Shown here: piece after piece, positions 1 through 8,650 of the stretch
Layout of the letters: each line of letters starts with the position of its first letter
Position numbering within the stretch: position 1 is the stretch's first letter
DNA from: Kineococcus rhizosphaerae
GTDB lineage: Bacteria; Actinomycetota; Actinomycetes; Actinomycetales; Kineococcaceae
Reading direction: 5' to 3'
Assembly: GCF_003002055.1 (NCBI RefSeq)
Contig: NZ_PVZF01000009.1
Coordinates: 124,001 to 188,000, forward strand
Length of the DNA: 64,000 nucleotides
Program-made: the position numbers and the translations under genes
The notes under the pieces: generated by a model
Told to the model about the DNA's origin: nothing
The model's input: only the letters and a program-made list of their open reading frames with translations
Databases searched by the model: none

Positions 1-31
1 CGGCGGCGGTCGTCTCGTCCACGGCCCTCAC
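1..31 (-). CDS. possible 5' end of a gene running off the left edge
   Basis: A GTG on the minus strand (complement of 29-31) is preceded at about 9 bases by a purine-rich AAGGGG stretch that could serve as a ribosome binding site. The first ten codons read MRAVDETTAA and then leave the window. It would lie downstream of rmlD in the same direction, with 64 bases between. Too little is visible to assign a function, and it may not be a gene. Confidence 0.25.
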   Translation of the reverse strand, partial: MRAVDETTAA

Positions 32-95
32 CGTACGCCGCCCCTTGCGGCGCAGCAGGTCGCGGGGCGGACGCCGACCGCGGCCGGGGGCGGTC

Positions 96-944
96 TCAGT
101 CCCGGCCCAGCACCTCGCCGGCCGCGGCGCGCCACCGGCCCGCCCAGTCCCCGATCGGTTCGGCGAGGGCGCGCACGCCGTCCGTGCCCAGCACCGAGAA
201 GGCCGGCCGCGGCGCGGGGCGGACGAACTCGGCGCTCGTGACGGGTTCCACCTCCACGTCGTCCAGGCCCGCCGAGGCCAGGACCGTGCGCGCGAACTCG
301 AACCACGAGCAGCGTCCCGCCGAGACCGCGTGGTAGGTGCCCGCCGGGGCGCCGGCCTCGACCAGCCGCAGCGCCAGCCCGGCGACGTCGCGCGTCCAGG
401 TGGGCTGGCCGACCTGGTCGTCGACGACGGACAGGGCACCGCGCTCGCGGCCGAGGCGGACCATCGTCCTCGGGAAGCACGCGCCGTGCGCCCCGTACAG
501 CCAGGCGGTGCGCAGCACGAGCGCGTCGGCGCCGGAGGCCCGCACGGCCCACTCCCCCGCGGCCTTGGTGCGCCCGTAGGCGCTGCGCGGGGCGACGGGC
601 GCGTCCTCGGCGTAGGGCTCGCTGGCCGTGCCGTCGAAGACGTAGTCGGTGGACACGTGCACGAACCGGGCGCCGGCGGCGCGGGCGGCGTCGGCGAGGG
701 TGCGGGCCCCGACGGCGTTGACGGCGAACGCGGTGGCCTCGTCGGTCTCGGCGGCGTCCACGGCCGTGTACGCGGTGGCGTTCAGGACGACGTCGGCGTC
801 GCGCACGAGGGCGCGCGCGGCCGACGCGTCGGTGACGTCGAGCTCGGCGCGGGTCAGGGCGGACACCTCGTGCCCGGCCGAGCGCAGGACGTCGACGACG
901 TCCGTGCCGAGCATCCCGCCCGCTCCCGCCACGATCCAGCGCAC
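96..944 (-). CDS. rfbD: dTDP-4-dehydrorhamnose reductase RmlD
   Basis: This enzyme should reduce dTDP-4-keto-L-rhamnose to dTDP-L-rhamnose, the last step of the rhamnose donor pathway, in the cytoplasm. The 282-residue product is normal length. It starts with a Rossmann fold glycine motif (GAGGMLG, residues 7-13), has STDYVFDG at 98-105 and the SDR catalytic pair Tyr123/Lys127 in YGRTK. The GTG start follows a good GGAGGGAG ribosome binding site. The gene is divergent from rmlC with only 90 bases between. rmlA and rmlB are not in the window. The family assignment is firm. Confidence 0.93.
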   Translation of the reverse strand: MRWIVAGAGGMLGTDVVDVLRSAGHEVSALTRAELDVTDASAARALVRDADVVLNATAYTAVDAAETDEATAFAVNAVGARTLADAARAAGARFVHVSTDYVFDGTASEPYAEDAPVAPRSAYGRTKAAGEWAVRASGADALVLRTAWLYGAHGACFPRTMVRLGRERGALSVVDDQVGQPTWTRDVAGLALRLVEAGAPAGTYHAVSAGRCSWFEFARTVLASAGLDDVEVEPVTSAEFVRPAPRPAFSVLGTDGVRALAEPIGDWAGRWRAAAGEVLGRD

Positions 945-1021
945 GTGTGCTCCCTCCGGGGTACGACTGTCGGCCGCAGCCTACGGTGACCGCACGATCA
1001 CGCACAGCCCGCCTCTCTCGG

Positions 1022-1027
1022 TAGTCT
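1022..1027 (+). promoter_or_regulatory. -10 box of a leaderless promoter for rmlC
   Basis: TAGTCT fits the actinobacterial TANNNT -10 consensus and lies 7 bases before the GTG of rmlC. There is no purine-rich ribosome binding site between. This spacing would place the transcription start at or next to the start codon. Confidence 0.5.
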
Positions 1028-1034
1028 CCGCCGC

Positions 1035-1655
1035 GTGCAGACACGAGAACTCGCCGTCCCCGGCGCCTGGGAGTTCACCCCCCGACAGTTCGGCGACGAG
1101 CGCGGGACGTTCATGGAGTGGTTCACCGCGGGGTCCTTCAGCGCCGGGCCCGGTCACGACCTGACCCTGGCCCAGGCGAACTGCTCGGTCTCCGCCGCAG
1201 GGGTCCTGCGGGGCGTCCACTACGCCGACGTGCCTCCGGGACAGGCGAAGTACGTGTTCTGCGCGGCCGGCGCCGTGCTCGACGTCGTCGTCGACCTGCG
1301 CGTCGGGTCCCCCACCTTCGGCACGTGGGACGCGGTCGTGCTCGACGACGTGGACCGGCGCGCGGTCTACCTGTCCGAGGGGCTCGGGCACGCGTTCCTG
1401 TCGCTGGCCGACGGTTCGACCGTCGTCTACCTGTGCTCGCAGGGCTACGCCCCCGGGCGCGAGCACGGCGTGCACCCGCTGGACCCGGCCCTGGGGATCG
1501 ACTGGCCCACCACCGGCCGCGACGGGCGGCCGCTGGAGTTCACACTGTCCGGCAAGGACGAGCAGGCCCCCACGCTGCAGCAGGCCCTGGAGGCCGGTGC
1601 GCTGCCCCGGGCCGAGGACGTCGAACGGTTCGTGGCCCGGCTGCGCGTCAGCTGA
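1035..1655 (+). CDS. rfbC: dTDP-4-dehydrorhamnose 3,5-epimerase RmlC
   Basis: The product should double-epimerise dTDP-4-keto-6-deoxyglucose at C3 and C5 on the way to dTDP-rhamnose. The 206-residue protein is a single cupin. RGVHY contains the catalytic His62, Lys72 follows in the substrate pocket, and the His119 region (LGHAFLSL) and Tyr132 match the family. The GTG start sits 7 bases after a TANNNT hexamer and lacks a ribosome binding site, which suggests a leaderless mRNA. It is divergent from rmlD, so the two genes probably share a control region. The 3' end overlaps the end of the convergent GT gene by 8 bases. Confidence 0.93.
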   Translation: MQTRELAVPGAWEFTPRQFGDERGTFMEWFTAGSFSAGPGHDLTLAQANCSVSAAGVLRGVHYADVPPGQAKYVFCAAGAVLDVVVDLRVGSPTFGTWDAVVLDDVDRRAVYLSEGLGHAFLSLADGSTVVYLCSQGYAPGREHGVHPLDPALGIDWPTTGRDGRPLEFTLSGKDEQAPTLQQALEAGALPRAEDVERFVARLRVS

Positions 1656-2778
1656 GCCCGAGCAGGTCGCGCCAGCGCTGCCCGCGCGCGGCCCACGTGT
1701 GGCGCCCGGCGAACTCCCGCCGGGCGTCCGCCGCGGACGGGTCGTCACCGGCGGCCGCCGCGAGCGCGGCCGCGCCGAACGCCGCCGGGTCGGTGACGAG
1801 GTCGTCGACGACGCTCACCCCGGGGGCGTCCAGCCAGTCCAGCGCCTCCAGCCGGGTGGAGACGACGGGCAGCCCCGCGGCGAGGTACTCCAGCACCTTC
1901 AGCGGGAAGCTCGCCTGGTTGAACTCCGAGAGCGTGTACGGCATCAACCCCACCGAGGCGCGCGCCAGGACCTGCGAGACCTCCTGCGGCGCACGCGGTC
2001 CCAGCCAGTGGACCCGGGGGTGCTCGAGCAGTCCGCGCCAGGCGGCGTCCTGGGTGAAGGTGGGCTGGCGGGGACCGACGACGACGAGGTCGAGGCCGGC
2101 CTCGACGACGGCGCGGAAACCCCCGAGGTCGATGCGGTCGGAGACCATCCCGAGGAACACCGCGAACGGGGCCGCCGGCAGGTCCGGGTTCCCGGCGCCC
2201 GGCGCGGACAGTTCCGCCCCGGCCGGCACGAGGCTGGCCCGCCGTCCGGAGTCGGCGCACAACCGCTGCAGGCGGGGCGAGACGACGACCACCTCGTCGG
2301 CCAGGGCGAGGCTGCGCTCGCGCCCGCGGCGCAGCCGCTCGGCGGGGACCCCCACCAGCCCGGCCCCGGCGACGTAGTCGTCCTTGACGAGGAACGCGGT
2401 CCGGGCCCCCAGGACGCGCGCGAGCGCCTGCAGCGGCCGGCCCACGTTCTGCGCCGAGGCGAAGGCCAGGGGGCGACGGCGCTCGCGCAGCACCGCGGCC
2501 AGGACCGTCGCGGCCACGATCGGGGCGTTGAGGTGGTGCAGGCCGCGGCGGCGGCTGGCGGGCGGCACCCACGGCGTCACGACGCGCACGCCGTCCGGGG
2601 CGGGCACGGGGGGCCGGCGCAACCGCAGGCCGTCGGCGCGGGTCCAGACGGCCGTGGGGGGCTGGACGAAGAGCACGTCGTGCGTGCGCGACAGCTCCGC
2701 CGCCAGCCGCTGCTCGTAGAGGCGGTGCCCCTCGAAGGCGGTGCTGGACAGCACGGTCACCAGAGGCCGGCCGCTCAC
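1648..2778 (-). CDS. glycosyltransferase, GT4-like
   Basis: A 376-residue GT-B type glycosyltransferase. The N-terminal half has the Rossmann-like start VTVLSSTAFEG and a segment resembling other polysaccharide GTs. The C-terminal half carries LMPYTLSEFNQASFPLKVLEY, where acidic residues correspond to the EX7E donor-binding region of GT4-like enzymes. The GTG start overlaps the upstream stop by four bases (GTGA), so it is translationally coupled as the third gene of a PPT-GT-GT operon. Donor and acceptor cannot be deduced. The long open frame upstream of this start is a shadow of the neighbouring gene. Confidence 0.85.
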   Translation of the reverse strand: MSGRPLVTVLSSTAFEGHRLYEQRLAAELSRTHDVLFVQPPTAVWTRADGLRLRRPPVPAPDGVRVVTPWVPPASRRRGLHHLNAPIVAATVLAAVLRERRRPLAFASAQNVGRPLQALARVLGARTAFLVKDDYVAGAGLVGVPAERLRRGRERSLALADEVVVVSPRLQRLCADSGRRASLVPAGAELSAPGAGNPDLPAAPFAVFLGMVSDRIDLGGFRAVVEAGLDLVVVGPRQPTFTQDAAWRGLLEHPRVHWLGPRAPQEVSQVLARASVGLMPYTLSEFNQASFPLKVLEYLAAGLPVVSTRLEALDWLDAPGVSVVDDLVTDPAAFGAAALAAAAGDDPSAADARREFAGRHTWAARGQRWRDLLGLS

Positions 2779-3842
2779 GCCGCCTCCCGGACCAGGCGGG
2801 CCAGGTCGGCGGCCATCCGCGCGGTCGAGAACCGTTCGCGCACCCGGCGCGCGGCGGCGCGTCCCATCGCCGCGGCGCGGTCGGGGTCGGCCAGCAGCTG
2901 CGTGACGGCCGCGGCGAGCGCGCCGGCGTCCCCGGGCGGCACGAGCAGGCCCGTCTCGCCGTCGGCGACGTAGTCGGCCATGCCGGGGGTGGCGCTGACC
3001 ACGACGGGCACGCCGCAGGCCATGGCCTCCAGCGAGGCCGTCAGGCCCGAGCAGTGCACGTTCGGCACGAGCGGCACCACGACGACGCGGGCCCGCCGGT
3101 ACACCTGCTCGCGCAGCGCGACGTGGTCGAGCTGGACGGTGCGGCTGCGCGGGCCCGCCGGCAGCGGCCGGCTGGTGGCGGCGGTCAGCTCGGCGGCCGG
3201 GGCCGTGCGCAGGACGCGCGGCCAGGCGGCGGCCAGCGTCGCGTAGTCGCGGTGCCGGTCGTTGCCGACCGAGGCCACCAGCTGCCCCGCGGGCGGCTCG
3301 TCGCGCTCGGTCCAGAAGTCGGTGTCGACGCCCTGCGGCACGAGCCGGACCTGCGGGGCCCGCAGGCCCCAGCGCTCCAGCACCGGCAGCTGGGCCGAGG
3401 ACAGCACGAACAGCCGTCCCGCCCGGGGCAGGTAGCGTCGCGTGATCGCCTGCGCCGCAGCCGATCCCCCGTCGGTCGCCCAGACGACGCCGGAGACCAC
3501 CGGGCGGGAGCGGCCCGCCGCGGCCAGGGCGGGGACGCCCAGGCGCTCCTCCCACGTCAGCAGCGGGTCCGTCCCGCGCCAGGACGGGCCGGCGAAGCGC
3601 AGGCCGTCGAACAGCTTGCCGGACAGGCGCTCCAGCGGGCGCGGGACGCCGACGTCGAGCAGGCGCGGCGCGAGGTCGTGCGCGGCCAGCCGGTCCAGGC
3701 CGTAGGGGAAGCGGTCCGGGACGAGCCCGGCGGCGTGGCGCTGGGGCCAGCCGCGGGTGTGGGCGGAGGCGACCGCCACGTCGACCGCGAGGTGTGCGCG
3801 GGTGCCCCGCGCGGTCCCGGCGGTGTCGGCCTGCGCGCTCAC
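2775..3842 (-). CDS. glycosyltransferase family 4 protein
   Basis: A 355-residue glycosyltransferase with a typical GT4 C-terminal nucleotide-sugar site: CSGLTASLEAMACGVPVVVS, containing the conserved acidic residue of the E-X7-E region, followed by the DGETGLLVPPGD loop seen in many GT1/GT4 enzymes. RLVPQGVDTDFW is also a family signature. The GTG start overlaps the end of the upstream PPT gene by four bases and its own end overlaps the next GT the same way, so the three form one operon transcribed from about 4900. Cytoplasmic or membrane-peripheral EPS assembly is inferred. The sugar is unknown. Confidence 0.88.
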   Translation of the reverse strand: MSAQADTAGTARGTRAHLAVDVAVASAHTRGWPQRHAAGLVPDRFPYGLDRLAAHDLAPRLLDVGVPRPLERLSGKLFDGLRFAGPSWRGTDPLLTWEERLGVPALAAAGRSRPVVSGVVWATDGGSAAAQAITRRYLPRAGRLFVLSSAQLPVLERWGLRAPQVRLVPQGVDTDFWTERDEPPAGQLVASVGNDRHRDYATLAAAWPRVLRTAPAAELTAATSRPLPAGPRSRTVQLDHVALREQVYRRARVVVVPLVPNVHCSGLTASLEAMACGVPVVVSATPGMADYVADGETGLLVPPGDAGALAAAVTQLLADPDRAAAMGRAAARRVRERFSTARMAADLARLVREAA

Positions 3843-4900
3843 CCGGCGGCCCGGACCTGCTCGGCGCCGCCGAACTCCCGCAGCAGCTCGCGCGCGGCGT
3901 CGACCGCCTCGTCGGCGCCCGAGGCGGTGCGGGTCAGGACGCTCTCGGACGTCCACGCCTCGCGGAAGTCGGCGATCTTGCCGTAGGAGTTGTCCAGCAC
4001 CACGTGCGGGATCCCCAGCAGCAGGCACAGGACGTGCCCGTGCAGGCGGTCGGTGACGATCACCCGGGCGCGGCTGAAGGTGCGCACCCCCGCCTGCAGG
4101 TTCTGGCGGGCCATCGCGTCGTAGGTGGCGCGCAGGACCGGCTGGGTCAGCCGGGACGTGGCGGCCGTCTCCACCCGGCGGACGGCACCGATCGTGCGGC
4201 GCTTGAGCCGCCAGGCCCGGTGGTCGAACGCGTGCCTGCCCCAGTCGGTCACGGGCAGCCCCGCGGCGCGGAACGTCGCGGCGTGCCCGACCCCCTCGCG
4301 GTCGTCGCGCATGAGGCACAGGACGTCCACCTCGGCGGGCGCCGTCCGCTCCAGCGGTCCCAGCCCGAAGGCCGCGTCGGGCACGAGGCCGACCGCGGCG
4401 TCGGGGAACCTGCGCCGCGCCTCGTCCAGCGAGCGCCGGTCGCGGACCATGAGGTGCAGGTCGGGGTGGGCGCGCAGGGCCCGGGAGCCGTCGGATCCGG
4501 TGTCGTCACCGGCGGCGGAGTCGGAGTACCAGATCGACTGCGGCAGCTGCACGATGCGCTGCCGGGGGAACCGGCGGGCGACGTCCTCGCGGAAGCGCTG
4601 GTAGTCGGGCCACACGTCGCCGAAGTTCCCGCCGCCGTGCAGCATCAGGGGCCGGGAGCCGTTGCGGGCGCGCAGGGCGGCCGGGACGAGGGAGTGGTGC
4701 TCGCAGGCGTAGTCGACGCCGACGCCGGCCCGGGCCAGCAGGGCGCGTTCACCGAGCCAGATGAGGGAGTCCCCGACGTTCTTGTGGCCGGGGAAGTCCA
4801 GCAGCGCGGCGCGCTCGGAGCCGAGCGCCGCGGTCACGGCGTCCTGCCAGGCGGTGCCGAGGCGGTGGACGAGGGCCGCATCCGATCGGGTGACGGTCAT
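3839..4900 (-). CDS. polysaccharide pyruvyl transferase family protein
   Basis: A 353-residue member of the PF04230 family, which adds pyruvate ketals from phosphoenolpyruvate to sugars of exported glycans (for example CsaB, ExoV). The N-terminus has DFPGHKNVGDSLIW, then MLHGGGNFGDVW in the middle, and near the C-terminus TDRLHGHVLCLLLGIPHVV and NSYGKI, all hallmarks of the family. The gene is the first of a three-gene operon with two glycosyltransferases. Its ATG follows a TANNNT hexamer by 6 bases with no ribosome binding site, so the mRNA is probably leaderless. It is closest within the window to the C-terminal half of the fusion protein at 58968-61217. Confidence 0.9.
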   Translation of the reverse strand: MTVTRSDAALVHRLGTAWQDAVTAALGSERAALLDFPGHKNVGDSLIWLGERALLARAGVGVDYACEHHSLVPAALRARNGSRPLMLHGGGNFGDVWPDYQRFREDVARRFPRQRIVQLPQSIWYSDSAAGDDTGSDGSRALRAHPDLHLMVRDRRSLDEARRRFPDAAVGLVPDAAFGLGPLERTAPAEVDVLCLMRDDREGVGHAATFRAAGLPVTDWGRHAFDHRAWRLKRRTIGAVRRVETAATSRLTQPVLRATYDAMARQNLQAGVRTFSRARVIVTDRLHGHVLCLLLGIPHVVLDNSYGKIADFREAWTSESVLTRTASGADEAVDAARELLREFGGAEQVRAAG

Positions 4901-4906
4901 GCCGGG

Positions 4907-4912
4907 AGTGTA
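4907..4912 (-). promoter_or_regulatory. -10 box of a leaderless promoter for the PPT-GT-GT operon
   Basis: Read on the minus strand this is TACACT, six bases before the ATG at 4900, with no ribosome binding site between. It would drive the operon ending at 1648. Confidence 0.5.
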
Positions 4913-5019
4913 GGGGGACGAACACTGGCGGTGACCGGAGCGGGTGAGGTCGTCGCCTCGATGACGGAGCGCAACCGGTGTGCGACGATGCGCGCACCGC
5001 CGCCGACGGAGGGAGACAC

Positions 5020-5925
5020 ATGTCGACGCCCGAGTCGGCGCCGCGCACCACGAGCACGACGCGAGAGCCCGCCACGCCGGCGCCCTTCGTCGACGTGGTC
5101 GTCCCCGTCAAGGACGACCCGCGGCTGGTGGGGTGCGTGCAGGCCCTGCTGACCCAGGACCACCCGGCCGACCGGTTCCGGGTCATCGTCGCCGACAACG
5201 GCTCCGCCGCGCCGCGCCTGGACCTGGCCGACCTCGACCCGCGCGTCAGCGTCGTCGTCGAGACCCGCCCCGGCTCCTACGCCGCGCGCAACACCGCGGT
5301 CCGCCAGGCCCGCGGCGACGTCCTGGCCTTCACCGACTCCGACACGCTGCCGGACCCCTCGTGGCTGTCCAGCGCCGTGCGGGCGCTGGGCTCGGGGGCC
5401 GACATCGTCGCCGGCCGGGTCAGGGTCTACCCGCGCGACCCCGCCCGTCCCCACCCCGTCGAGGCCTTCGAGGTCGTCAACGCCTTCCGGCAGGACCGCA
5501 CCGTGCCGCGCGGCTTCGCCGTGACCGCCAACGTCGTGGTGCGCCGGGAGGTCTTCGACGCCGTCGGCCCCTTCGCCGACGCGCTGCCCTCGGGCGGGGA
5601 CGCGGAGTGGTGCGGGCGGGCGATCGCCGCCGGGTACCGGCTCACCTACGTCGAGGACGCCGTGGTGGCCCACCCGGCCCGGGAGTCCTACGCCGAGGCG
5701 TGGCGCAAGCTGTGCCGGGTGCAGCTCGGGCGGCAGCTGCGGGTCCGCGGCGGGGAGGACCCGCCCGGCGCCCTGACGCTCAAGGCCTTCGCCCCGCCCC
5801 TGGGGTCGCTGGCGCGCGCGGTGCGGGCCCGGGAGCTGTACGGGGCCCGCGCCCGGGCCGCGTACGTCGTCGGGGCGTTCTACATGCGCTACGGGCGCGC
5901 CGCCGCCGCCGTGAAGTACCGCTGA
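5020..5925 (+). CDS. glycosyltransferase family 2 protein
   Basis: A 301-residue GT-A fold enzyme. VDVVVPVKDDPRLVGCV opens the nucleotide-binding fold, FTDSDTLPDPSWL carries the DXD-like metal/nucleotide motif, and GGDAEWCGRAIAAGYRL plus VVAHPARES resemble the GT2 acceptor-side ED and His motifs. I chose the ATG at 5020 because a strong GGAGGGAG site lies just upstream. An ATG 42 bases earlier is in frame but has no such site. No membrane segments are evident. The gene stands between the rml/PPT genes and the lasso-like locus, and its substrate is unknown. Confidence 0.88.
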   Translation: MSTPESAPRTTSTTREPATPAPFVDVVVPVKDDPRLVGCVQALLTQDHPADRFRVIVADNGSAAPRLDLADLDPRVSVVVETRPGSYAARNTAVRQARGDVLAFTDSDTLPDPSWLSSAVRALGSGADIVAGRVRVYPRDPARPHPVEAFEVVNAFRQDRTVPRGFAVTANVVVRREVFDAVGPFADALPSGGDAEWCGRAIAAGYRLTYVEDAVVAHPARESYAEAWRKLCRVQLGRQLRVRGGEDPPGALTLKAFAPPLGSLARAVRARELYGARARAAYVVGAFYMRYGRAAAAVKYR

Positions 5926-5950
5926 GACCGCCCCGGACCCAGGACGACCC

Positions 5951-7924
5951 GTGAGCACCGCACCCGCCGGCACCGCCGCCGACGCGCACGACGCGCCCCG
6001 CCCCGCCCCGCCGGCCCGCGTCGACGGCCTGAGCATCGCCCGCGAGCGCCGCGCGCGCCGCCGCCGGCTGCGGTCCCTGCCCGCCCTCGTGGTGGAGGCC
6101 CTGCGGCTGTGCTGGAGCGCCCGGCGCCGCGACCTCGTCCTGGTGTTCGGCGTGCAGCTGCTCGGCGCGCTGCTGCTGGGGGTGCAGGTCCTGGTGGGGC
6201 GCGAGGCCCTGACCCGGGTGTTCTCCGGCGGTGCCGGTGGTGCTGGTGCCGGCACCGGCGGTGACCTGCTGCCGCTGGTCGGGGGCCCGCTGCTGGCCCT
6301 GGGGGGTCTGAGCGTCGTGGCGGGGCTGGCCGGTGCGGTCCGCGGTCAGCGCATGCGCCTGCTGTCCGAGGCCGTGCAGCGGGCGGTGTGGCGCCGCGTG
6401 GTGGACACGACCACGACCGTCCCCCTGGACCGCTTCGACGACCCGGAGTTCTACGACCGCCTGCAACGGGTCTCGACCAACGCCGTGTCCCGGCCGGTGG
6501 GGGTGGCCCAGGGACTGGTGTCGATCCTGGGGGGCGCGGTCGGCGCGGTCGGCCTGGTCGTGGCGCTGTGGGCCATCGACCCCCTGCTGCTGCCGCTGCT
6601 CCTGCTCGCCGGGGTCCCGGTGTTCCTGGTCTCGCGCCGCGGGGGGCGGCTGGAGTTCGACTTCGCGGTCGCGCAGTCGGGGCCGTACCGGGTGCGCAGC
6701 TACCTGCGCTCGGCGCTGACCGGGCGGCGCGAGGCCAAGGAGGTCCGCGCCTACGGCCTGGCGGCGCCGCTGGGTGCGCGGTACGAGCGCCTGCTGCAGG
6801 AGTACGAGGACGCGCTGACGCGGCACGTGGGCCGGCGCATGCGGTTGTCCCTGCTCTCGCAGGTCCTGACGGCCGCCAGCGTGGTCGGCACGGTCGCCGT
6901 CCTGCTGTGGCTGGTGGACTCCGGGCGCCTGTCGCTGGCCGACGCCGGGGCGGCCGGGGCGGCCGCCCCGCTGCTGGCCTCGCGGCTGCAGTCGCTGGCC
7001 GGCGGTGTCGGCACCGTGCTGGAGGCCGGCCTGTTCCTGGACGACCTGCGCGGGTTCCTGCGGCTGGGCACCCCGGCCGGACGGGGCGCGCAGGGGCCGG
7101 CGGCGCTCGAGCCGCTCGTCGAGCTCGAGGTGGACGGCGTCGGGTACCGCTACCCGCAGAGCGCGGGACCGGCGCTGAGCGGGGTGTCGCTGCGGGTCCG
7201 CCGGGGCGAGGTGGTGGCGCTGGTGGGCGAGAACGGGTCGGGCAAGACGACCCTGTCCAAGCTGCTCGCCGGGTTGCTGCCCCCGGGCGAGGGGACGATC
7301 CGCTGGAACGGGACGGACGTCGCCGCGCTGGACCCCGCCGCGGTGCGCGAGCACGTCGCGGTCGTGTTCCAGGACTTCGTGCAGTGGCAGTTCTCCGCGC
7401 ACGACAACATCGCGGTGGGACGCCCGGACCGGCCCGACGAGGCGGGCGCGGTGCCGGCCGCGGCGGTCCAGGCGGGGGCGGACGCGCTGCTGCGCAGGCT
7501 CCCGGGGGGGTACCGCACCCTGCTGAGCGCCGAACTGGCCGGCGGGGTGGACCTGTCGCTGGGGCAGTGGCAACGGGTGGCCCTGGCCCGCGCGTTCTAC
7601 CGGGGGGCGGGCCTGGTGATCCTCGACGAGCCGACGGCGGCGCTGGACGCGCGCGCCGAGGCCGAGCTCTTCGCGGGGATCCGCGAGCTGATGAGCGGGC
7701 GGACGGTCGTGCTGGTGTCCCACCGGTTCTCCAGCGTGCGCGAGGCCGACCGCATCGTCGTCCTGCGCGAGGGCCGGGTCGACGACACCGGGACCCACGA
7801 GGAGCTGCTGGCGCGGGGCGGCCTGTACGCCGAGCTGTACACCCTGCAGGCGCAGGCCTACCTCGACGAGGGGACGGCGCGCGCGGGCAGGGCCCCCACC
7901 GGCCGGCACGCGGCCCACCGGTGA
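5951..7924 (+). CDS. ABC transporter with fused permease and ATPase, RiPP exporter candidate
   Basis: A 657-residue half-transporter. The first 370 residues are a hydrophobic ABC membrane domain; the rest is a complete nucleotide-binding domain with Walker A GENGSGKTT (about residue 428), a Q-loop (VVFQDFVQ), the signature degenerate as LSLGQWQ, Walker B VILDEPTAALD and the H-loop VSHRF. Type II lasso loci (paeninodin type) carry such an exporter (D), which would pump out and give immunity to the mature peptide. It lies 25 bases after a GT2 gene and 38 bases before the B1 gene. A role in glycan export is possible but the neighbours favour the peptide. Confidence 0.85.
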   Translation: MSTAPAGTAADAHDAPRPAPPARVDGLSIARERRARRRRLRSLPALVVEALRLCWSARRRDLVLVFGVQLLGALLLGVQVLVGREALTRVFSGGAGGAGAGTGGDLLPLVGGPLLALGGLSVVAGLAGAVRGQRMRLLSEAVQRAVWRRVVDTTTTVPLDRFDDPEFYDRLQRVSTNAVSRPVGVAQGLVSILGGAVGAVGLVVALWAIDPLLLPLLLLAGVPVFLVSRRGGRLEFDFAVAQSGPYRVRSYLRSALTGRREAKEVRAYGLAAPLGARYERLLQEYEDALTRHVGRRMRLSLLSQVLTAASVVGTVAVLLWLVDSGRLSLADAGAAGAAAPLLASRLQSLAGGVGTVLEAGLFLDDLRGFLRLGTPAGRGAQGPAALEPLVELEVDGVGYRYPQSAGPALSGVSLRVRRGEVVALVGENGSGKTTLSKLLAGLLPPGEGTIRWNGTDVAALDPAAVREHVAVVFQDFVQWQFSAHDNIAVGRPDRPDEAGAVPAAAVQAGADALLRRLPGGYRTLLSAELAGGVDLSLGQWQRVALARAFYRGAGLVILDEPTAALDARAEAELFAGIRELMSGRTVVLVSHRFSSVREADRIVVLREGRVDDTGTHEELLARGGLYAELYTLQAQAYLDEGTARAGRAPTGRHAAHR

Positions 7925-7950
7925 GCCGTGTCGCAGCGTGTTCGTGCCCT

Positions 7951-7956
7951 TACGCT
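7951..7956 (+). promoter_or_regulatory. -10 box of a leaderless promoter for the lasso-like B1-B2-C genes
   Basis: TACGCT lies 6 bases before the GTG at 7963, with no ribosome binding site. It suggests the processing genes have their own promoter in addition to read-through from the ABC gene. Confidence 0.45.
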
Positions 7957-7962
7957 GTGCCC

Positions 7963-8232
7963 GTGAACGAGGCGCAGCAGGTCGCGGTGCGGTCCGAGGA
8001 ACTGGCGTGGAACGAGGTCGACGACCAGATCGTGGTCCTCGACACGACCACCTCGACCTACCACGCGGTCTCCGGCGCGGGAGTCGCCCTGTGGCCGCTG
8101 CTCGTGGAGGGCACCACGCGCGCGGACCTGCTGGAGGTCCTGCGGCGCACCTACGACGTCCCCGGGGACCGGGCCGCAGCCGACCTCGACGCCTTCCTCG
8201 ACGCCTGCACGCCGCTGCTGCGGACGGTGTGA
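7963..8232 (+). CDS. PqqD-like RiPP recognition element, lasso B1 protein
   Basis: An 89-residue protein with the size and pattern of PqqD/RRE domains, which bind the leader of a ribosomal peptide precursor and hand it to the processing enzymes. The central IVVLDTTTSTYHAVSGAGVALWPLL matches the family beta strands and first helix, and the C-terminal helices include LDAFLDACTPLL. The GTG start is placed 6 bases behind a TANNNT hexamer. It is followed one base later by the B2 gene. In lasso biosynthesis B1 binds the YxxP leader motif, which both precursors at 10995 and 11165 carry. Confidence 0.85.
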   Translation: MNEAQQVAVRSEELAWNEVDDQIVVLDTTTSTYHAVSGAGVALWPLLVEGTTRADLLEVLRRTYDVPGDRAAADLDAFLDACTPLLRTV

Positions 8233-8233
8233 G

Positions 8234-8650
8234 GTGCGGCCCGCGACCTCCCTGCGCCGTCTGCGGCGGCGGGCGGTGCGCCGCCTGCGCCGCCGCCTGG
8301 GGCTGGTCCGGCACGGCGGGCTGAGCGCGGCCCGCTGGGCGGACCGCTCGCTGCGGGCCGTGCGCCGGGAGCTGCCCACCGACGGTCTGCGCACCCGGGT
8401 CGTCCCGCCCCCGGACCTGCCCGGCACCGGCCTGGAGGCCGTGGAGGCCGTGCTGCGCCGGCGCGGGGCGACGTGCCTGCAGCGCTGCCTCGTCGTGCAG
8501 GCCTGGCTGCTCGCGCACGGGCAGCCGCGCGAGGTCGTCGTCGCGGCGTCGGTGAGCGACGGGTTCGCCGCGCACGCCTGGCTCGACGGCCACGACGAGG
8601 ACGAGAGCGCGACCTACCGCGAGCTCACCCGCGTGCCGGCGCGCGGGTGA
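8234..8650 (+). CDS. lasso peptide biosynthesis B2 protein, leader peptidase
   Basis: A 138-residue transglutaminase-like cysteine protease of the lasso B2 family (PF13471). The catalytic Cys81 (or the nearby Cys85) lies in ATCLQRCLVVQAWLL, His114 in AAHAWLDG, and an Asp follows at 118 or 121, giving the Cys-His-Asp triad. The N-terminal 45 residues are strongly basic. It should remove the leader from the precursor with help from the RRE protein. The GTG begins one base after the B1 stop, and its stop overlaps the start of the cyclase gene by four bases. This is the expected B1-B2-C order for split-B lasso loci. Confidence 0.88.
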   Translation: MRPATSLRRLRRRAVRRLRRRLGLVRHGGLSAARWADRSLRAVRRELPTDGLRTRVVPPPDLPGTGLEAVEAVLRRRGATCLQRCLVVQAWLLAHGQPREVVVAASVSDGFAAHAWLDGHDEDESATYRELTRVPARG